Shown: positions 1 through 8,546, counted from the stretch's first letter. The stretch is 64,000 nt of DNA from Rhodospirillales bacterium 24-66-33 (GCA_002281855.1 NCHQ01000016.1:58602-122601); one strand, 5' to 3'. Notes: generated from the letters alone by a model not told the origin. Made by a program: numbers and translations.

Positions 1-1
1 G

Positions 2-478
2 AAGTGGGGCATCCACGGTACCACGACCAAGGCTATCGCCATCGGCCACGCCGTGCGCGAAGCCCAGCGCAAGCACGAAGACCCGGTCACGGCGATTCTG
101 TCCGTCGAGCCGGGCAAGGTCCTTTACAAGGGCAAGGTCGTCGACGTGGAGCGGCGCGCGACCGAGGGCTTCCTGCGCGGTCGCACCCGCTTCGACGGCA
201 TGGACGAATGGCGTGGCTCGGCCATGGAGATCAACTTCCAGAACGAGTGGATCGTGGCGTGGCTCGACGGCAAGCCCGTCGCCATGTCGCCCGACCTGAT
301 CTGCGTGCTGGATTCGGTTTCGGGCGAGGCGGTCGGCACCGAGACCATCCGCTACGGCCAGCGCGTCACGGTGATCGCGCTGCCACCCCCGCCGGTCTTC
401 CTCAGCGCCAAAGGCCTGCAGCATGTGGGACCCAGGGCCTTCGGCTACGACATCGAGTTCAAGAGCGTCTTCGCTTGA
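2..478 (+). CDS. DUF917 / S-methyl-thiohydantoin desulfurase-like protein, copy 1 (5' truncated by window)
   Basis: Only the C-terminal 158 residues are present; the gene begins left of the window. Reading in frame from base 2 it starts KWGIHGTTTKAIAIG and ends FKSVFA. It is co-linear with the last ~160 residues of the next gene, sharing for example VDVERRATEGFLRG, INFQNEWIVA and GEAVGTETIRYGQRVTVIAL, so the two are tandem paralogs. The family (DUF917, Pfam S-Me-THD) includes the S-methyl-thiohydantoin desulfurase domain of ergothioneine breakdown, but most members have no known substrate. The stop codon overlaps the TTG start of copy 2. It is the first visible gene of an operon running to 7528. 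The family call is confident and the substrate unknown. Confidence 0.85.
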   Translation, partial: KWGIHGTTTKAIAIGHAVREAQRKHEDPVTAILSVEPGKVLYKGKVVDVERRATEGFLRGRTRFDGMDEWRGSAMEINFQNEWIVAWLDGKPVAMSPDLICVLDSVSGEAVGTETIRYGQRVTVIALPPPPVFLSAKGLQHVGPRAFGYDIEFKSVFA

Positions 479-1557
479 GCCGCCGCGAGATCACCGAGGA
501 CGATATCGAATCGCTCGCCGTCGGCGCCTGGATCCTGGGCACCGGCGGCGGCGGCAATCCGTATCTGTCGCTGCTCAACATGCGGGTGCTCTATCGCGAG
601 GGCCGTCGCGTCCAGCTCATGCCGGCATCGGACCTTGGCGACGCCGACTGGGTTGGCGTCATCGCCAACATGGGCGCGCCGCTCGTCGGTATCGAGCGGC
701 TGACCGATCACGAGACGATCGCGCGCGCGGCACGGCTGATGGAGGAGCACACCGGACGCCGCTTCGATGCCGTGATGGGCATGGAGATCGGCGGCGGCAA
801 CGGTATCCGGCCGCTCATGGTCGCCGCCCATCTCGGGGTTCCGGTCGTCGATTCTGATACGATGGGCCGCGCCTATCCCGAGGCGCAGATGACGTCCGTG
901 GCCGTCGGCGGCCTCAAGCCCTGTCCGTTGACGGCGGTCGACGTGCGCGGCCTCGAATCGATCGTCGATACCGTGCCGACCTGGAAATGGGCGGAGCGCA
1001 TCGTGCGCAAGATCTGCGTCGAATACGGCTCCACGGCGCCCACCTGCCAGCCGCCACGGACCGGCGCCGAGGTCAAGAAGTGGGGCATTCACGGCACCAC
1101 GACCAAGGCGATCGCCATCGGCCGCGCGGTGCGCGAGGCGCAGCGGACGCACGGCGATCCGGTGGCTGCCATCCTCTCCGTCGAGCCCGGCCGGCTGCTC
1201 TACAAGGGCAAGGTCGTGGACGTCGAACGGCGGGCGACGGAAGGCTTCCTGCGCGGCGTCGCGCGTTTCGAGGGCATGGACGACTGGCGCGGTTCGGCCC
1301 TGCACATCAATTTCCAGAACGAATGGATCGTGGCGTCTCGCGATGGCGAGCCGCTTGCCATGACGCCGGACCTGATCTGTGTCCTCGACGCGGTTTCCGG
1401 CGAGGCGGTCGGCACCGAGACCATCCGCTACGGGCAGCGGGTCACGGTGATCGCATTGCCCGGACCCGACATCTTCCTCACCCCCGAGGGGCTGGCGCAT
1501 GTCGGCCCACGGGCTTTTGGCTATGATCTCGACTTCAGGAGCGTGTTCGCGTCATGA
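475..1557 (+). CDS. DUF917 / S-methyl-thiohydantoin desulfurase-like protein, copy 2
   Basis: A full-length protein of 360 residues, the usual DUF917 size. The reading frame is open far upstream, but homology begins at SRREITEDDIESLAVGAWI, so the start is the TTG at 475, which overlaps the TGA of copy 1. The N-terminal glycine-rich stretch GTGGGGNPY (about residues 20-28) and the segment VMGMEIGGGNG (about 98-108) are typical of the family. The C-terminal half closely matches copy 1. The stop overlaps the ATG of the hydantoinase-like gene by 4 bp, implying translational coupling. In known clusters DUF917 proteins pair with hydantoinase/oxoprolinase-type proteins, so an enzyme acting on a hydantoin-, oxoproline- or thiohydantoin-like ring is inferred. 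Confidence 0.85.
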   Translation: MSRREITEDDIESLAVGAWILGTGGGGNPYLSLLNMRVLYREGRRVQLMPASDLGDADWVGVIANMGAPLVGIERLTDHETIARAARLMEEHTGRRFDAVMGMEIGGGNGIRPLMVAAHLGVPVVDSDTMGRAYPEAQMTSVAVGGLKPCPLTAVDVRGLESIVDTVPTWKWAERIVRKICVEYGSTAPTCQPPRTGAEVKKWGIHGTTTKAIAIGRAVREAQRTHGDPVAAILSVEPGRLLYKGKVVDVERRATEGFLRGVARFEGMDDWRGSALHINFQNEWIVASRDGEPLAMTPDLICVLDAVSGEAVGTETIRYGQRVTVIALPGPDIFLTPEGLAHVGPRAFGYDLDFRSVFAS

Positions 1558-3110
1558 GACGAATCGGTATCGATGTCGGCGGCACCAACACCGACGCTGT
1601 CCTGATCGAAGAGGGCAGGGTCGTGGGCGCGGTGAAGGCGCCGACCAGCCAGGATGTGACGACGGGCATCCTCGACTCTCTGAAAAAGCTCGCCGCGACC
1701 GGCGTGCTGAGGGGCGCCGACGGGACGCCGAAGAAGGTCGACGGCGTGATGATCGGCACCACGCACTTCATCAATGCCGTGGTGCAGCGCCGGCATCTCA
1801 CCAAGGTGGCGGCGCTCCGCCTCGGCCTGCCGTCTGGCGCATCGCTGCCGCCGTTCTGCGACTGGCCCGAGGATCTCGCCACCCTGGTGCGCGGCGGGGT
1901 CTGGATGGTCGAAGGCGGCCATGAATATGACGGACGCCCGTTCATGCCGCTCGACGAAGCGGCCGTGCTGAAAGCGGCCCATGAGATGAAGGCGGCGGGC
2001 CTGCGTTCGGTTGGTATCTCGTCGGTCTTCTCACCGCTCGATCCCAGCCATGAGAAGCGCGCGGCCGAGCTGGTGGCCTCGGTGATTCCGGATGCGGCTA
2101 TAACCTGTTCGTCGGACCTGGGCCGCATCGGCCTGCTCGAGCGCGAGAACGCGGGCCTGCTCAATGCCGCTCTCGCCGACCTGTCGCGCGACACGATCGC
2201 GGCGTTCGAGAAGGCGATCCGCGATTCCGGCATCGCCGCGCCGCTGTTCATCACCCAGAACGACGGCACGGTCGCCGAGGCGAGCCAGGCGCGGCGCCTG
2301 CCGGTCTACAGCTTCGCCTCGGGGGCGACCAACTCCATGCGCGGTGCTGCCTACCTCTCGGGCCTCAGCGACGCGATGGTGATCGATGTCGGCGGCACCA
2401 CGACCGATGTGGGCCAGCTCAAGCTCGGCTTTCCGCGCGAGGCCAATTCGGTGGTCAAGGTCGGCGGCGTGCGCACGCTCTTCCGCATGCCCGACCTGCT
2501 GTCGATCGGCCTGGGCGGCGGCAGTCACGTGGTGCTCGATCCGCTCTCCATCGGCCCGGTCTCGGTGGGCTATCGTCTGCTGACCGACGCCATCGCCTTT
2601 GGTGGCACGCAGCTCACCACCACTGATGTGGCGGTGGCGGCCGGCGTGTTCGATCTCGGCGACAGGACGAAGGTGGCGCATCTCGATGCGGCGACCTGCG
2701 CCCGGGTCTTCTCCGAGGCGGCGCGCCTTGCGGAGGAAGCGGTCGACCGCATGAAGACCGAGGCGGGCGACGTGCCCTTGATTGCCGTCGGCGGCGGAGC
2801 CTTCCTGATCCCTGAGAAGATGGCGGGCGTCTCGCAGGTCATCCATGTCGAACATGGCGACTGCGCCAATGCCGTGGGCGCCGCCATCGCGCAGGTCTCG
2901 GGCGAATGCGACCAGATCTTCAAGGACATGACCCGGGTCGAGGCGATCGAAGCGGCGCAGCAGATCGCCAACGACCGCGCCGTCGCCGCCGGTGCCGACC
3001 GCGCGACCCTGCTCACGATCGAGAGCGAGGACATGCCGCTCGCCTACCTGCCCGGCAACTCGGTGCGCGTGCGCGTCCGGGTCGTGGGCGACGTCGCGGC
3101 CACCGCGTGA
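1554..3110 (+). CDS. Hydantoinase A / 5-oxoprolinase N-terminal-like ATPase
   Basis: A 518-residue member of the hydantoinase/oxoprolinase family with an ASKHA-type ATPase fold. The first phosphate-binding loop is GIDVGGTNTDAVLI at residues 5-18, with GTTHFINAVVQR about 50 residues later. The second glycine motif VIDVGGTTTDVGQL lies mid-protein (about 279-292), followed by GLGGGSH. Family members couple ATP hydrolysis to opening of five-membered cyclic imides or lactams. It is shorter than classical HyuA (about 680-700 residues), as is common for the type that pairs with DUF917. It starts at the ATGA overlap with the preceding gene. The substrate is not readable from sequence, and the neighbouring importer suggests an exogenous compound. 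Confidence 0.85.
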   Translation: MRRIGIDVGGTNTDAVLIEEGRVVGAVKAPTSQDVTTGILDSLKKLAATGVLRGADGTPKKVDGVMIGTTHFINAVVQRRHLTKVAALRLGLPSGASLPPFCDWPEDLATLVRGGVWMVEGGHEYDGRPFMPLDEAAVLKAAHEMKAAGLRSVGISSVFSPLDPSHEKRAAELVASVIPDAAITCSSDLGRIGLLERENAGLLNAALADLSRDTIAAFEKAIRDSGIAAPLFITQNDGTVAEASQARRLPVYSFASGATNSMRGAAYLSGLSDAMVIDVGGTTTDVGQLKLGFPREANSVVKVGGVRTLFRMPDLLSIGLGGGSHVVLDPLSIGPVSVGYRLLTDAIAFGGTQLTTTDVAVAAGVFDLGDRTKVAHLDAATCARVFSEAARLAEEAVDRMKTEAGDVPLIAVGGGAFLIPEKMAGVSQVIHVEHGDCANAVGAAIAQVSGECDQIFKDMTRVEAIEAAQQIANDRAVAAGADRATLLTIESEDMPLAYLPGNSVRVRVRVVGDVAATA

Positions 3111-3120
3111 CCGTGACAGC

Positions 3121-3996
3121 ATGACGACCGCCGCCCGTCCGTCGCCGATTGCCTGGCTGATCGCCCCGGCCGGGCTGCTGTTCGTCCTGTTCTTCGTGCT
3201 GCCGTTCGCGGTGATGACGGCGATGTCGTTCTATTCCGGCAATCCCGTCACCAACCCGAACGCCTTCCTGACGACGCGGCACTACGAGCGCTTCATCTTC
3301 GACACGGCCGGCATCTTCCACGAGGCCCTGTGGTCGACCCTGCGCATCGGCCTCATCACGACGGTCGTCTCGCTGCTGATCGGCTATCCGCTGGCGCACT
3401 GGATGGCGCGCATGCAGTCCCGTCTCGGTCACGCGCTGGTGCTTATGGCCGTGATCGCGCCGATGCTGACAGGCATCGTCGTACGTACGTTCGCCTGGAT
3501 GACGATCCTGCAGGACAAGGGCGTCATCAACACGACGCTGATCCAGTGGGGGCTGATCGAGAAGCCGCTGCCGCTTATGTACAACGAGTTCGGCACCATC
3601 GTGGCCCTGGTCCACATCTACGTGCCGTTCATGGTGCTGACCCTGACCGGCGTGATCGGCCGCATCGACGAGCGGCTGGAGCAGGCCGCTCGCAGTCTGG
3701 GCGCCGGCCGTCTTCGCGCCTTCGTCGAGGTGACCTTGCCGCTCAGCCTGCCCGGCATCCTCGCGGGCTCGCTGCTGGTCTTCGCGCTGTCGATCAGTGC
3801 CTATGTCACGCCCTCGCTGATGGGTGGCACCGACGTGCTGACCCTGCCGATGCTGATCGCCCAACAGGTCGGCACCAGCTTCAACCCGAACTTCGCGGGC
3901 GCGCTCGGCGTCATCCTGCTGCTAGTCTCGCTGGCCATCGTCGTGGCCTACAACCGCATTCTGGCTCGGCTGGCGGGCGGGCAGGGAATGGCATGA
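3121..3996 (+). CDS. ABC transporter permease (spermidine/putrescine PotB type)
   Basis: A 291-residue integral membrane protein with about six hydrophobic segments, the first at residues 13-35. The cytoplasmic EAA loop for contact with the ATPase reads EQAARSLGAGRLRAFVEVTL, followed by LPLSLPGILAG. Length and motif fit the PotB-like permeases of polyamine/opine/iron-type importers. The ATG at 3121 is chosen because it follows the upstream stop by 10 bp; the longer in-frame reading lies inside the hydantoinase gene. It overlaps the second permease by 4 bp. Together with the next three genes it forms one complete importer. Confidence 0.9.
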   Translation: MTTAARPSPIAWLIAPAGLLFVLFFVLPFAVMTAMSFYSGNPVTNPNAFLTTRHYERFIFDTAGIFHEALWSTLRIGLITTVVSLLIGYPLAHWMARMQSRLGHALVLMAVIAPMLTGIVVRTFAWMTILQDKGVINTTLIQWGLIEKPLPLMYNEFGTIVALVHIYVPFMVLTLTGVIGRIDERLEQAARSLGAGRLRAFVEVTLPLSLPGILAGSLLVFALSISAYVTPSLMGGTDVLTLPMLIAQQVGTSFNPNFAGALGVILLLVSLAIVVAYNRILARLAGGQGMA

Positions 3997-4808
3997 GCGC
4001 TACGCCCAACCGCCGGCCGTTCGACGCAGGCCGCGCCGCCTATCTCACGCTGAACGCGCTCCTGCTCGCGTTCCTACTGCTGCCCATCGCTATCGTGCTG
4101 GTGTTCGCGCTCAACCCGACGCCGTACATCTCCTTTCCGCCGGTCGGTGTCAGCCTGCGCTGGTTCGAGAAGTTCTTCGGCAGCGCGGAGTTCATGAATG
4201 CGCTCTGGCTGTCACTGTGGGTGGCGTCCGTGGTGCTGGTGCTATCGATCGTGATCGGCGCCGCCTGTGCGCTCGCCCTGTCGCGCGGCAACCTGCCGGG
4301 GCGGGCGGCTCTGACGGCCTTCTTCATGTCGCCGCTGATGGTGCCAGCGATCCTGACGGGCCTGGCGCTGTTCCAGGCCTATCTCCTGTCGGGGATCGGC
4401 CGGCCGGTCTGGGGCCTGATCGCGGCCCACACGCTGGTCGCGGTGCCCTATGTCATCCGCACCACGCTCGCCGTGCTGCACAATTTCGACCGCCGCATCG
4501 AGGAGGCCGCTGCCGTGCTGGGCGCCAGCCCGGTGCGGGTCTTCTTCGAGGTCACCCTGCCCTTGATCCGGCCGGGCGTCTTCGCGGGCGGCGTCTTCGC
4601 CTTCATCGTTTCGTTCGACCAGTTTCCGGTCTCGCTGTTCCTCGTGGTCCCGAAGGGCGAGACCCTGCCGGTGGTGCTGTTCAACTACATGAAATTCGAC
4701 CTCGACGGCGCCATCGCGGCAGCCTCGATGGTCTCGATCTTGCTGGCATTGTCGGTGGTTCTGGTGCTGGAGAGGCTGATCGGCCTCAAGGCCTACGTTA
4801 AGCTCTGA
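3993..4808 (+). CDS. ABC transporter permease (PotC type)
   Basis: A 271-residue permease with about six membrane segments, the first at residues 15-37 (YLTLNALLLAFLLLPIAIVL). The EAA loop is EEAAAVLGASPVRVFFEVTL, then PLIRPGVFAGG. It is the second half of the heterodimeric channel with the upstream permease. The start ATG at 3993 overlaps the previous stop (ATGA). It is followed after 22 bp by the binding-protein gene. The substrate is unknown; operon context suggests the compound processed by the DUF917/HyuA enzymes. Confidence 0.9.
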   Translation: MSATPNRRPFDAGRAAYLTLNALLLAFLLLPIAIVLVFALNPTPYISFPPVGVSLRWFEKFFGSAEFMNALWLSLWVASVVLVLSIVIGAACALALSRGNLPGRAALTAFFMSPLMVPAILTGLALFQAYLLSGIGRPVWGLIAAHTLVAVPYVIRTTLAVLHNFDRRIEEAAAVLGASPVRVFFEVTLPLIRPGVFAGGVFAFIVSFDQFPVSLFLVVPKGETLPVVLFNYMKFDLDGAIAAASMVSILLALSVVLVLERLIGLKAYVKL

Positions 4809-4830
4809 TGGGAACGAACAGGGGGTTACC

Positions 4831-5877
4831 ATGATTTCACGTCGCAAAGCGTTGCGTGCCGGTGCGGGTCTCGCGGCCCTCGCCACGGTGGGGGCACCGT
4901 CGATCCTTCATGCCCAGACCAAGACGCTCAAGATCACGACCTGGGGCGGCAAGTGGGGCGAGGTGATGAAGGCCACCGTGCTGCCGGCGTTCGAAAAGGA
5001 GTTCAAGTGCACGGTGTCGGCCGACCAGGCCTTCCCGTTCCTGCCCAAGCTGCAGGTCAGCTCGAAGAACGATCCGATCTACGACGTGCTGCACGCCAAC
5101 TCGAACGAGCAGTGGAATGCCGTCGTCGAGGGGCTGGTGATGGACAAGATCACGGCCAAGGAAGTGCCCAACATCGCCGACGTCTATCCCTACGCGGTGA
5201 GCGACAAGATCGTGGGTGTCACGATCTTCACCAGCGCCATCGGGCTGGGCTATCGCACCGACAAGGGGCTGACGAAGCCGACCTCGTGGAAGGATCTCGC
5301 CGATCCCAAGCTGGCCGGTTCGCGCGGCGGCTATCTGATTCCGGTGAACAGCCTGGGCCAAGCGCACCTGATGATGCTGGGCAAGGTCTACGGCAAGGGC
5401 CTCACCGACCTCGACGCCGCCTACAAGGCGCTCGAGGCGCTGAAGCCGATCAAGCTGGTCGACTTCACGGGCCAGATGGAAAAGATGCTGCTGTCGGGCG
5501 AGGTGTCGATGGGCGTCATCCACGATTCGGGCGTCTATCGCTACGAGGGCCCGAACATGCAGCCGGTCGACTTCGCCAGCCCGTCCGAGGGCGTGCTGGC
5601 GCTGGAGCAGGTGCTGAACGTCACGCCGGGCTCGAAGGTCAAGGAACTGGCGTTCGGCTATATCGACTACATGCTGCGCCCCGACGTGCAGAAGCTGCTG
5701 GCCGAGGCGGTCTGGTATTCGCCGGCCAACAAGAAGGTGAAGCTCGCGGCCAAGTACGACGCCAAGCTGCTCACCACGCCGGAGAAGGTCGCGGCGCTGA
5801 TCCAGCCCGACTGGAAATGGTACAACGCGCGTCGCGAAGACATCGACGCCCGCGTCACCAAGATCCTGAAGGGCTAA
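4831..5877 (+). CDS. ABC transporter substrate-binding protein (PotD/extracellular family 1 type), Tat-exported
   Basis: A 348-residue periplasmic binding protein. The N-terminus carries a twin-arginine signal (SRRKALRAG at residues 3-11, then a weakly hydrophobic stretch and a likely cut after ILHAQ). The mature protein starts TKTLKITTWGGKWGE, typical of the spermidine/putrescine-binding-like family, followed by DVLHANSNEQ and the ligand-pocket region around TFHxxG-type segments. A GGGGG-rich ribosome site precedes the ATG. The stop TAA shares its last base with the start of the ATPase gene. It should capture the imported compound in the periplasm; the ligand cannot be named. Confidence 0.9.
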   Translation: MISRRKALRAGAGLAALATVGAPSILHAQTKTLKITTWGGKWGEVMKATVLPAFEKEFKCTVSADQAFPFLPKLQVSSKNDPIYDVLHANSNEQWNAVVEGLVMDKITAKEVPNIADVYPYAVSDKIVGVTIFTSAIGLGYRTDKGLTKPTSWKDLADPKLAGSRGGYLIPVNSLGQAHLMMLGKVYGKGLTDLDAAYKALEALKPIKLVDFTGQMEKMLLSGEVSMGVIHDSGVYRYEGPNMQPVDFASPSEGVLALEQVLNVTPGSKVKELAFGYIDYMLRPDVQKLLAEAVWYSPANKKVKLAAKYDAKLLTTPEKVAALIQPDWKWYNARREDIDARVTKILKG

Positions 5878-6857
5878 TGACCTCCGCCGCCATCAAGCTC
5901 GATCAGGTAACGAAGACGTTCGACGGCCGGGTGATGGCCGTCGACGCGGTGACGCTCGACATCGCGGCTGGCGAGTTCTTCTCCCTGCTGGGGCCGTCGG
6001 GCTGCGGCAAGACGACGAGCCTGCGCATGATCGCGGGCTTCGAGCATCCCGATTCGGGACGCGTCCATGTTGGCGGCAAGGATATCACCGACCTGCCGGT
6101 ACACCGGCGCGACATGGGGATGGTGTTCCAGTCCTATGCACTGTTCCCGCACCGGACGGTGGCCGAGAACGTGGCCTTCGGCCTGCGCATGCGCGAGGTG
6201 CCGAAGCCGGAGATCGAGCGGCGGGTCGCGGCGGCGCTGGCGCAGGTCGCGCTGACCGGCTTCGAGACGCGCAAACCCGGCCAGCTCTCGGGCGGACAGC
6301 AGCAGCGGGTGGCACTGGCGCGCGCGCTGGTCGTCGAACCGCCGGTGCTGCTCTGCGACGAGCCGCTGGGCGCGCTCGACCGGAAGCTCCGCCAGCAGAT
6401 GCAGTTCGAACTCAAGGAGCTGCAGAAGCGGCTGGGCGTCACCCTGGTTTTCGTGACCCACGACCAGGAGGAGGCGCTGGCCATGAGCGACCGCATCGCC
6501 GTCATGAACGGCGGCAAGGTCGAGCAGGTCGGCACGCCGACCGAAATCTACGAGCGGCCGCGGACGCGGTTCGTTGCCGACTTCATCGGCGAGATCAACA
6601 TCCTGGACGAGGGCGGCCAGCTCCGAGCGCTACGCCCCGAGAAGATCAGGCTGGTGGCCGCCGAGGGCGCGCGCCTCTCGGGCACGGTCGAGACCTCGAA
6701 CTATCTCGGCGGATCGACCTTGCTGCGTGTCCAGCCGACCACCGGCCCGTCGATGCTGGTGCGCGAAACACATGCCGGCGCGCGGGCCTCGAGGGCGCCG
6801 GGCGATCTGGTGGGTCTCACCTGGAACGACAGCGACGCCGTCGCGCTGGAGAGCTGA
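5877..6857 (+). CDS. ABC transporter ATP-binding protein (PotA type)
   Basis: A 326-residue nucleotide-binding subunit. Walker A is GPSGCGKTTS (about residues 38-47), the Q-loop is MVFQSYALFPH, the signature is LSGGQQQR, Walker B is LLCDEPLGALD and the switch His is in FVTHDQEEA. The C-terminal ~90 residues form a TOBE-like regulatory/substrate domain (LRPEKIRLVA). The ATG overlaps the previous stop by one base. It completes the importer with the two permeases and binding protein. The AroM-family gene follows after 2 bp. Confidence 0.93.
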   Translation: MTSAAIKLDQVTKTFDGRVMAVDAVTLDIAAGEFFSLLGPSGCGKTTSLRMIAGFEHPDSGRVHVGGKDITDLPVHRRDMGMVFQSYALFPHRTVAENVAFGLRMREVPKPEIERRVAAALAQVALTGFETRKPGQLSGGQQQRVALARALVVEPPVLLCDEPLGALDRKLRQQMQFELKELQKRLGVTLVFVTHDQEEALAMSDRIAVMNGGKVEQVGTPTEIYERPRTRFVADFIGEINILDEGGQLRALRPEKIRLVAAEGARLSGTVETSNYLGGSTLLRVQPTTGPSMLVRETHAGARASRAPGDLVGLTWNDSDAVALES

Positions 6858-6859
6858 AT

Positions 6860-7528
6860 ATGGGCACCCTGGGAATCGTAACCATTGGACAGGCGCCGCG
6901 CGACGACATCGTCGAGCTGTTCGCTGCCCAGGCGCCGGCCGGGACGAAGGTGATCCTGCGCGGCGCGTTGGATGGCCTCAGCGACGCCGAGGTCGATGCC
7001 CTGCCGCCACTGAGCGGTGCCGACACGCTCTACACGCGGCTGCGTGGCGGCCGCGACGTGAAGATCTCCAAGCAGGCGGTGATCGACCGTTCGCCCGGTA
7101 CACTGGCGAAGCTGCGCGCCGACGGCTGTGACGCCATCGTCTATGCCTGCACGGGCGAGTTTCCTGCAATGGACGGCGATGCCGGCGTGCTGTTCCCGTC
7201 GCGGGTGCTGAGCGGTATCGCCGAAGGCCTGCTGCCGCGCGGCCGGCTGGGCCTCCTGGTCCCGTTTGCCGAGCAGGGCGAGAAACTCGCCGCCAAATGG
7301 GCGCGCAGCGGGGTGTCGGTAACGGTCGAGGCGCTCGTGCCCAGTGCCGGTCCGGAAGAGGCGGCCGCAGTCGCCGGCCGTCTGGCCGCGACCAGGCCCG
7401 ACCTCGTCGCGCTCGACTGCATGAGCTACGGGCCTGCCACCAAGGCTGCGGTGAAGGCGGTGGTGAAGGTGCCGACATTGCTTGCCATCACCGCCACCGG
7501 CCGCGTCCTGCGCGAGCTGCTCGACTGA
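6860..7528 (+). CDS. AroM-family protein
   Basis: A 222-residue soluble protein starting GTLGIVTIGQAPRDDIVE, the hallmark N-terminus of the AroM family. It also contains YACTGEFP and ALDCMSYGPATKAAVK, which resemble the cysteine-containing loops of the Asp/Glu racemase-like fold. AroM was named for its position next to aroL in E. coli; no enzymatic activity is established. Here it is the last gene of the DUF917/HyuA/ABC operon, 2 bp behind the ATPase. By analogy with hydantoin racemases in hydantoinase clusters, a racemase or isomerase role is a reasonable inference but unproven. Confidence 0.85.
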   Translation: MGTLGIVTIGQAPRDDIVELFAAQAPAGTKVILRGALDGLSDAEVDALPPLSGADTLYTRLRGGRDVKISKQAVIDRSPGTLAKLRADGCDAIVYACTGEFPAMDGDAGVLFPSRVLSGIAEGLLPRGRLGLLVPFAEQGEKLAAKWARSGVSVTVEALVPSAGPEEAAAVAGRLAATRPDLVALDCMSYGPATKAAVKAVVKVPTLLAITATGRVLRELLD

Positions 7529-7531
7529 GCT

Positions 7532-7894
7532 TCAGTCGCTGCCGACCGTGAAGGGAATCTCGCCGTCGAATTGCGGATTGCCGCCCACGATCCAGTGGAG
7601 GCTGTAGCGGCCCGGCGGCAGCGCTGGCGCGCGGGCGAACAGGACATCTGGCATCGATTCCAGGCGCGGGTGCAGGACTTCGACGATTCTGCCGGCCTGC
7701 TTGATGGCGAGGCGGGAATCCTGATGGTCGACCGGACGGTCGAAGCGGACATAGAAGCCGCTGCTGCGCTGGCCGACCACCGCGTTCGCTTTCGGCGCCG
7801 AGTCCAGCACGCGCATCTCCTGGGCGTTGGCGGCGCCTATGCCCAGAAAGCCGGCTGCGGTTCCGGCGAGAAGAGATTGTCGTCGCGTCACCAT
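7532..7894 (-). CDS. CopC-domain (copper resistance-like) periplasmic protein
   Basis: A 120-residue exported protein. MVTRRQSLLAGTAAGFLG is a Tat-like signal peptide ending ANAQ. The mature part begins EMRVLDSAPKANAVV and continues GFYVRFDRPVD, then LPPGRYSLHWIVGG and FDGEIPFTV, matching the seven-stranded CopC/YobA fold (the family signature is H-x-x-L-x-x-S-x-P near the mature start). The first metal-ligand His of classical CopC is absent; LDSAPKAN stands in its place, so copper binding is uncertain. The ATG at 7894 is preferred over an upstream in-frame start because it begins the signal peptide. It is convergent with the AroM gene (3 bp gap). Confidence 0.7.
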   Translation of the reverse strand: MVTRRQSLLAGTAAGFLGIGAANAQEMRVLDSAPKANAVVGQRSSGFYVRFDRPVDHQDSRLAIKQAGRIVEVLHPRLESMPDVLFARAPALPPGRYSLHWIVGGNPQFDGEIPFTVGSD

Positions 7895-7938
7895 GATTGC
7901 GATCTCATCGCATACTGGCCTTCGCCTGCCCAGCATCC

Positions 7939-8526
7939 CTAGTCGCGCTCGATCACGCGCTCCAGTCGCCGCGTCAGGAACCAGGTGAGGGCGAGGAATG
8001 CCACGAGCATGGCGATGCCGAAGGCCGACAGCGCGTCGGTCATGGTCTTGTCAGCGACGAAGCCGAAGCCGTAGCCGACCGAGACGGCAATGCCGGCCCA
8101 CAGGCCGGCCGCGATGAAGTTCAGCACGAGAAAGCGCGGCCAGCTCAGGGTCGAGGCGCCATAGGCGAAGCCCGCGACGTTGCGGATGATGCGCGGGTAG
8201 CGATGGATCAGGATCATCCAGGCATGGTGGCGGTCGGCCAGTCGTGCGGCCGTCTCCACGGCGCGCTGAAGGCGCGGGATGCGGCGCAGCCAGCGCGTGC
8301 CGAAGCGCCGGCCAACCCAGAATCTCAGGACGTCGCCGGCGAACGTGCCGGCCCAGCAGGCCGCCAGTGCCTGCTCGTAGCCAAGCGCACCCGCTTGGGC
8401 GGCGTAGCCGGCGAACAGGGCCAGCAGGAGGCTGTTGGCCATCGAATAGACGGCGAGGAAACTGTAGACGGCGTCGCCGTGGCGGCGGATGAAATCGAGG
8501 AAGGAGGCAAGGTCGCCGTCGAGCAT
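7939..8526 (-). CDS. DedA-family (VTT domain) inner-membrane protein
   Basis: A 195-residue membrane protein with four to five hydrophobic segments. The conserved central part includes GTFAGDVLRFWVGRRFG (about residues 61-77) and the arginine-containing HRYPRIIRNVAGFAYG (about 109-124), corresponding to the G-x-x-x-G and R-x-x-P-x-x-R motifs of DedA proteins. These are thought to move undecaprenyl phosphate or lipids across the inner membrane using proton motive force. It lies 44 bp upstream of the CopC-like gene and probably shares its transcript. Confidence 0.85.
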   Translation of the reverse strand: MLDGDLASFLDFIRRHGDAVYSFLAVYSMANSLLLALFAGYAAQAGALGYEQALAACWAGTFAGDVLRFWVGRRFGTRWLRRIPRLQRAVETAARLADRHHAWMILIHRYPRIIRNVAGFAYGASTLSWPRFLVLNFIAAGLWAGIAVSVGYGFGFVADKTMTDALSAFGIAMLVAFLALTWFLTRRLERVIERD

Positions 8527-8546
8527 GCGCCCTGCCTACAACGAAA

